From Mailhella sp. (GTDB taxonomy: Bacteria; Desulfobacterota; Desulfovibrionia; Desulfovibrionales; Desulfovibrionaceae): a stretch of 19,499 bases of DNA. The DNA lies in NCBI GenBank assembly GCA_020024815.1, contig JAHHTE010000022.1, forward strand, positions 1 to 19,499, given 5' to 3'. This document shows positions 15,427 through 19,499 of the stretch, piece by piece (position 1 is the stretch's first letter; each line of letters begins with the position of its first letter). Under the pieces are notes generated by a model. It ran no database searches. It was not told where the DNA came from and worked only from the letters and a program-made list of their open reading frames with translations. The position numbers and the translations under genes were made by a program.

Positions 15427-16503
15427 ATGCAAAATAAAATAAATCTCAATTCACTTAGTTACCAAGAACTTGAGCTTTTTGTAACAAGTGAATTAAAACT
15501 CCCTAAATATAGAACCGAACAATTATGGAATTGGATTTGGGCAAAAAATATCATTGACTTTGAACAAATGACTAACGTTGCTAAAGACACAAGAAAAATC
15601 TTATCAGAAAAAGCCTATTTATTTCGCCCTAGTATTGAAAAAACAAGTAAAAGCAAAGACGGTACAATAAAATTTCTTTTAAAACTGGAAGACGGTGAAC
15701 TTATCGAAACAGTGCTTATCCCAAGTGTGGCAAAAGATGGTAATGGACGTGTTACCCAATGTCTTTCTACACAAGTAGGCTGTGCTATGGGCTGTACTTT
15801 TTGTAGTACAGGTAAACTTGGCTTTATTAGAAACATGACACAAGGTGAAATTTTAGGACAAGTCCAAGCTGCTCGTTTTTATTTAGAAGATACAAGACCA
15901 GAACACCCTCTTATTCGTAATCTTGTTTTTATGGGAATGGGAGAACCATTACTCAATTTTGAAACATTAATGCAATCGTTAAAAAACTTACATCACCCTA
16001 AGGGATTAGCTTTTTCTGCTCGTAGAATTACTGTTTCCACCTGTGGAATACAAAAGGGCTTAAAAGAATTAGGAGAAAGTAATCTTGCCTATTTAGCTGT
16101 TTCTCTCCATGCCCCAACCCAAGAAAAAAGAGAAATGCTAATGCCAAAGGCCGCAAAATGGCATTTAGAAGATTTACTTTCTGCACTTGAAAGTTATAAT
16201 CTTCATACAAGAGAACGCATGACTTTAGAATATCTTGTACTTGGTGGCGTAAACGATACCCAAGAAGACGCTAAGGAATTGATAAAAATTTGTTCTCGTC
16301 TTAAAGCAAAGCTTAATCTTATTCCTTATAATGATACACCTAATTCTCCATACAAAGCCCCAAGTCCTGAAAATTTACTCAAATTTGAAAAAGCACTTTG
16401 GGCAAAAAATGTCACTGCTATTATTAGAAAAAGTAAAGGTCAAGATATAGAGGCAGCCTGTGGGCAATTACGTGCTGAATACGAAATTCAAAAACAAGAA
16501 TAA
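15427..16503 (+). CDS. rlmN: Dual-specificity 23S rRNA/tRNA adenine C2 methyltransferase RlmN
   Basis: Radical-SAM enzyme that methylates C2 of A2503 in 23S rRNA and A37 in some tRNAs. The 358 residues are the usual size. The radical-SAM cluster motif is CAMGCTFC (C119, C123, C126), preceded by CLSTQVG. The second catalytic cysteine that forms the methyl-bound intermediate is C345 in DIEAACGQL. Other family stretches are FMGMGEPLLN, RRITVSTCGI, LAVSLHAP and LIPYND. The presence of C345 and the overall motifs favour RlmN over its resistance relative Cfr. The ATG at 15427 has AGGA about 7 nt upstream. It is divergent from the TRAP operon and ends at a decayed copy of the composite repeat. Confidence 0.96.
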   Translation: MQNKINLNSLSYQELELFVTSELKLPKYRTEQLWNWIWAKNIIDFEQMTNVAKDTRKILSEKAYLFRPSIEKTSKSKDGTIKFLLKLEDGELIETVLIPSVAKDGNGRVTQCLSTQVGCAMGCTFCSTGKLGFIRNMTQGEILGQVQAARFYLEDTRPEHPLIRNLVFMGMGEPLLNFETLMQSLKNLHHPKGLAFSARRITVSTCGIQKGLKELGESNLAYLAVSLHAPTQEKREMLMPKAAKWHLEDLLSALESYNLHTRERMTLEYLVLGGVNDTQEDAKELIKICSRLKAKLNLIPYNDTPNSPYKAPSPENLLKFEKALWAKNVTAIIRKSKGQDIEAACGQLRAEYEIQKQE

Positions 16504-16514
16504 TTAATAATATT

Positions 16515-16596
16515 TTTAGAGGAAAACTTTTAAAAAATTTTCCCCTAATACCCCTTTCAAAACTTTTTAATACAAATTTTATTTTATATCGAAATT
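16515..16596 (+). repeat. Composite repeat, decayed copy D (downstream of rlmN)
   Basis: It starts 11 nt after the rlmN stop. The first hairpin is recognisable but degraded (agaggaaaactttt with a near-complementary aaaattttcccct, 16518-16546). The spacer tcaaaactttttaat (16557-16571) is identical to that of copies B and C, and the second palindrome has decayed to an A/T-rich imperfect repeat. The first hairpin could still terminate rlmN transcription. Confidence 0.6.
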
Positions 16597-16656
16597 TATT
16601 ATTTAATAATTCTTTTAACAACAAATATCATCACAAAAACAAATTAAGAAAAACTT

Positions 16657-17118
16657 ATGAAAAATCAACGAATTGAATATGCAAAAAAGAAAAATGCACA
16701 AGGTTGTAACTGTGCACAAGCCATAGCCTTAGCATACCAAGATCTTATTCCCATTTCTCCTGAAACATTATTTAAAATGGTAGAAGGTTTTGGTGGTGGC
16801 ATGGGACGTATGCAAGAAACTTGTGGATTACTTACAGGTCTTTATGTTATTTTAAGCTTTCTCACAAGCGATGGAAACATGGAAAATGGAAAATCAAAAA
16901 ACCATACTTACCAGTATATACAAAAACTACATAATAAATTTATAGAACAAACTGGATCTGCTCATTGTTTAATTTTATTACAAGGACAAACTCCCAGTGC
17001 AAAAGTTTGTAAAAGCTTTAGTCCTGATAAGTATTTAGTTGCTTGTGAAGTTTTTGAAGATATATTAAAAGAATTACATATTAATTGTTCACAAAATCCA
17101 ACCTTTATTGATAATTAG
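16657..17118 (+). CDS. C_GCAxxG_C_C family protein (putative redox protein)
   Basis: Member of the family defined by conserved, widely spaced cysteines (C_GCAxxG_C_C). The 153 residues show GCNCAQAIALAY (16-27, C17 and C19), GFGGGMGRMQETCGLLTGL (44-62, C56), and later cysteines at 104, 118, 130 and 144. The glycine-rich FGGGMGRM stretch followed by TCG is the strongest signature. No signal peptide is seen, so it should be cytoplasmic. Family members are often near redox genes in anaerobes, and a metal, cluster or disulfide role is assumed but not proven. The ATG at 16657 has only a weak AAGAA-type ribosome site. The BPL_N gene begins 7 nt after its stop, so they are probably co-transcribed. 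Confidence 0.85.
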   Translation: MKNQRIEYAKKKNAQGCNCAQAIALAYQDLIPISPETLFKMVEGFGGGMGRMQETCGLLTGLYVILSFLTSDGNMENGKSKNHTYQYIQKLHNKFIEQTGSAHCLILLQGQTPSAKVCKSFSPDKYLVACEVFEDILKELHINCSQNPTFIDN

Positions 17119-17125
17119 GAAAATT

Positions 17126-18436
17126 ATGATCGCTATACTTTGGGACGCTTCCCCACTTTGGGGACATTTGGTACTTAATACTATTATTCAAACAGGTTTA
17201 CCCTATCAAATCATTACAGCTAAAGATTGCCAAGAAAAAAAATTAGAACAAGAAAATATAAAAATTTTAATTGTTCCCGGTGGTTCTGGTCGTCAAAAAG
17301 CCAATATGTTAGGAGAACAAGGCATTTTAGCCATACGCCATTTTGTAGAAAATGGTGGTGCATATCTTGGCTTTTGTGGAGGTGCAGGCTTAGCTCTTGC
17401 TGATGGATTAGGGATCTGCCCTTGGGGACGTGATTTTTATAATGGACGCACTGAACACAGAATTTCAGGACATATTTATTGTGATTTATCCCAAGATAGC
17501 CTTATTCCTAAAGATATGGAAAAAGCAAGCCTCCCTGTATGGTGGCCCGGTCGTTTTCAAGAACCAAGTGAAGAAGAATACCTTGCAGATCCAGATAAAA
17601 AAAAGGTTCGCATTTTAGCTCGTTATCGTGAAATGGGAGAAGATTTATATACCCATGATTTGCCAGTAAAAAAACTCCCTCCAGAAGCATTTGATGATTG
17701 GGAAAATCTTTATGGTATACGTTTACGCCCTAAATTATTAGACGGTCAACCAGCTATTATTGCAGGGGATTTTGGAAAAGGACAATATATTTTAAGTTAT
17801 AGCCACCTTGAAACTCCAGATTCTCCAGAAGCAAATAAAATTTTTGCCTATATGCTTAGACAAATTCTTGCTAATGAAGATAGCTCTAAACTCACAGCAA
17901 AAGGAGCTGCTTTTGAAGCTGTTGGCACTGGCTTATGCAAAAATATTTTAAATACACAAGAATTTACTCCCACATGGATTAATACAGATTTTCAAACTTC
18001 TTGGCCAATTTTAAGAGAACTTAAAGGTCAATTAGACGAACTTTTCAAACTTGGTGTTGATTTACAACTTCTTTTTCCGCGAACTTCTTGGCTTTATGGT
18101 TGGAATACCAGTGTACATGGCTCACAATTAAATGCTTTGCGTATAGCTCTTTCAAGAGCTTTGGTACTTCCTCCCATTGATGAACGCGAAGATTATTTGC
18201 TAAAAAAAGGTATTAATTTTGCCGAAAATATGCTTTTATTCATTCATGGCACAAAAAATTGGCTCTTAGCTCGTAGGCTTTGTGATAGCCTTTCCGAAAA
18301 TGAAGGCATAGCACCAGAAATTATGGAAGCCCAAAGACGCGAACTTTTTGGAATGCTTATGTATGGTGGTGGACGATGTGGCGAGCTTATTACATGGCTT
18401 GATGAATTTCTTTTATTAGGAAGAAAAAAAGATTAA
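17126..18436 (+). CDS. BPL_N (glutamine-amidotransferase-like) domain protein
   Basis: A 436-residue protein with an N-terminal class I amidotransferase-like fold of the biotin-protein-ligase N-domain type (BPL_N). Visible marks: IAILWDASPLWGH at the start, LIVPGGSG (48-55), and a nucleophile-elbow-like GAYLGFCGGAGLAL (78-91) with C84. Near residues 200-240 it has PAIIAGDFGKGQYILSYSHLETP, typical of the end of this fold. The C-terminal half (about 275-436) is helical, with HGSQLNALRIALSRA and GGGRCGELITWLDEFL, and I do not recognise it. No biotin ligase catalytic domain (GRGRxG) is present, so it is not BirA. The ATG at 17126 has AGGA 7 nt upstream; a TTG at 17108 overlapping the previous gene is less likely. 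It sits between the C_GCAxxG_C_C gene and fmt. Confidence 0.82.
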   Translation: MIAILWDASPLWGHLVLNTIIQTGLPYQIITAKDCQEKKLEQENIKILIVPGGSGRQKANMLGEQGILAIRHFVENGGAYLGFCGGAGLALADGLGICPWGRDFYNGRTEHRISGHIYCDLSQDSLIPKDMEKASLPVWWPGRFQEPSEEEYLADPDKKKVRILARYREMGEDLYTHDLPVKKLPPEAFDDWENLYGIRLRPKLLDGQPAIIAGDFGKGQYILSYSHLETPDSPEANKIFAYMLRQILANEDSSKLTAKGAAFEAVGTGLCKNILNTQEFTPTWINTDFQTSWPILRELKGQLDELFKLGVDLQLLFPRTSWLYGWNTSVHGSQLNALRIALSRALVLPPIDEREDYLLKKGINFAENMLLFIHGTKNWLLARRLCDSLSENEGIAPEIMEAQRRELFGMLMYGGGRCGELITWLDEFLLLGRKKD

Positions 18437-18502
18437 CAACATATCAATATTATTCATAACATATTATACATTTTAGTATTTTTATATAAAAAAGGAAAAA
18501 TC

Positions 18503-19499
18503 ATGCGTATTGTTTATATGGGAACACCATTTTTTGCTGCTGATATTTTAGAAAAATTAAAAAATTATGAACACGGTGAAATTGTAGGTGTTTACACGCA
18601 ACCAGATAGACTTGGAGGACGTGGTAAAAATAAGCTTGTTGAGCCAGAAACAAAAATCTTAGCAAAAGAACTCAATATCCCAGTATACCAACCTACAACG
18701 TTTCGTAATAATCAAGAAGCAATAGAAGAACTTAAAGCATTACAACCTGATATACTTGTTGTTGCAGCCTATGGAATGCTTTTACCTCAAGAAGTTTTGG
18801 ATATTCCAAAATATGGAGCATACAATGTCCATGCCTCCCTTTTACCAAAATATAGAGGTGCTGCTCCTATTCAGCGTTCTCTTTTAAATGGTGATAGAAT
18901 AACAGGTGTCACTATTATGAGAATGGAAGCAGGACTTGATACTGGTCCTATTTTATTGCAACAATGCCTTTATATTTTAGACGGTGAAGATAATTACCAT
19001 AATTCAGGCTCTCTTTTAAAAGCTGCCGCCCATGCTGGTGCAACTCTTATGCTTGAAGCTCTTGAGCTTATTAAAAATGGTGATATTACCCTTATTCCAC
19101 AAAATAATGAATTAGCAACCCACGCAGCAAAACTCACCAAACAAGAAGCACAAATAAATTTTAATCAAACAGCAACAGAAATACATAATCATATTCGTTG
19201 TTTTTCACCAAATCCAGGTGCAACTGCTAGCCTTTGTTTTGACAATAAAGAACCTATTGCCGTGCGTATTGAAGAAGGCTACCCTTTAGAACGCTTAGAT
19301 TTTTCAGCAAATGAAGAAGATAAGCAAAAAACAAACGGTTCAATAATAGGTATATTTAAAAACTATATTATTGTAAAATGCCAAGAAAGTTTTTACGGTA
19401 TTCGTCAAATTCGTCTTGCAGGTAAAGCCCCTATGGACGCTAAATCCTTTCAAAATGGCTATTTAAAAAATAATACTAACGCCCATTTTGCGTTAATAG
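18503..19499 (+). CDS. fmt: Methionyl-tRNA formyltransferase (3' end beyond window)
   Basis: Formylates the initiator Met-tRNA with 10-formyl-THF so that translation starts with fMet. The frame is open from the ATG at 18503 (AAGGA about 7 nt upstream) to the last base, 332 complete codons, with no in-frame stop yet. Usual Fmt length is about 310-330, so little is missing. Family marks: MRIVYMGTPFFA at the start, TQPDR.GGRG (near 33-41), the catalytic NVHASLLPKYRGAAPIQR block with Asn and His, and the catalytic Asp in EAGLDTGPIL. The C-terminal domain includes KLTKQEAQINF and IRCFSPNPGA. It lies 66 bp downstream of the BPL_N gene. The usual partner def is not seen upstream. Confidence 0.95.
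   Translation, partial: MRIVYMGTPFFAADILEKLKNYEHGEIVGVYTQPDRLGGRGKNKLVEPETKILAKELNIPVYQPTTFRNNQEAIEELKALQPDILVVAAYGMLLPQEVLDIPKYGAYNVHASLLPKYRGAAPIQRSLLNGDRITGVTIMRMEAGLDTGPILLQQCLYILDGEDNYHNSGSLLKAAAHAGATLMLEALELIKNGDITLIPQNNELATHAAKLTKQEAQINFNQTATEIHNHIRCFSPNPGATASLCFDNKEPIAVRIEEGYPLERLDFSANEEDKQKTNGSIIGIFKNYIIVKCQESFYGIRQIRLAGKAPMDAKSFQNGYLKNNTNAHFALI

Noticed and set aside
15427..16503. Cfr-type antibiotic-resistance methyltransferase
   Set aside because: Length, position among housekeeping genes and RlmN-like motifs favour the chromosomal RlmN.
17108..17125. TTG start giving a 6-residue longer BPL_N protein that overlaps the previous gene
   Set aside because: The ATG at 17126 has AGGA seven bases upstream and begins exactly at the conserved IAILWD strand.

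Overview
The window is AT-rich, with many A/T runs and A/T-ending codons, and looks like chromosomal DNA of a low-GC member of the Desulfovibrionaceae or a close relative. The main evidence is a tetraheme cytochrome c3 with the alternating CxxCH/CxxxxCH haem pattern of sulfate-reducing bacteria. A PpiD-type foldase, a DctQMP TRAP transporter, a C_GCAxxG_C_C protein and a UPF0718/ArsP-type permease under an ArsR repressor fit that assignment. The species cannot be named from sequence alone.

Layout. (1) 1-8149 is almost entirely minus strand. Reading in the transcription direction: a sigma-54 activator with a degenerate receiver (8149-6692), an Aquifex-type aconitase (6672-4738) and ppiD (4716-2848), spaced about 20 bp apart as one operon. 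Then comes cytochrome c3 (2743-2351) with its own sigma-70 promoter and terminator, and an unrecognised 655-residue acidic/coiled-coil protein (2275-308) with its own terminator. (2) 8218-9539 is a divergent plus-strand pair, arsR plus an ArsP-like permease, overlapping by 4 bp and preceded by a promoter and candidate operator palindromes. (3) 9540-11926 is an accessory patch. It holds a GC-rich inverted-repeat element of about 490 bp (9740-10231) with no gene in it, and an orphan type I restriction specificity gene hsdS carrying four copies of a 12-bp in-frame repeat. (4) 11927-14866 is a minus-strand TRAP operon dctQ-dctM-dctP, with a promoter, a leader of about 310 nt ending in a terminator-like hairpin, an intercistronic stem-loop before dctP, and a strong terminator. 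(5) 15427-19499 is plus strand: rlmN, a C_GCAxxG_C_C protein, a BPL_N-domain (glutamine-amidotransferase-like) protein and the start of fmt, which runs off the window.

The most unusual structural signal is a composite repeat present four times (170-258, 9557-9649, 11760-11852, 16515-16596). It has two palindromes joined by a conserved spacer. Every copy lies downstream of a gene or operon and in the same orientation relative to that upstream gene. It could be a family of 3'-UTR/terminator elements or a REP/MITE-like repeat. I see no CRISPR array, no rRNA or tRNA gene, and no complete new defence system. The restriction-related content is a single hsdS without hsdM or hsdR in the window.
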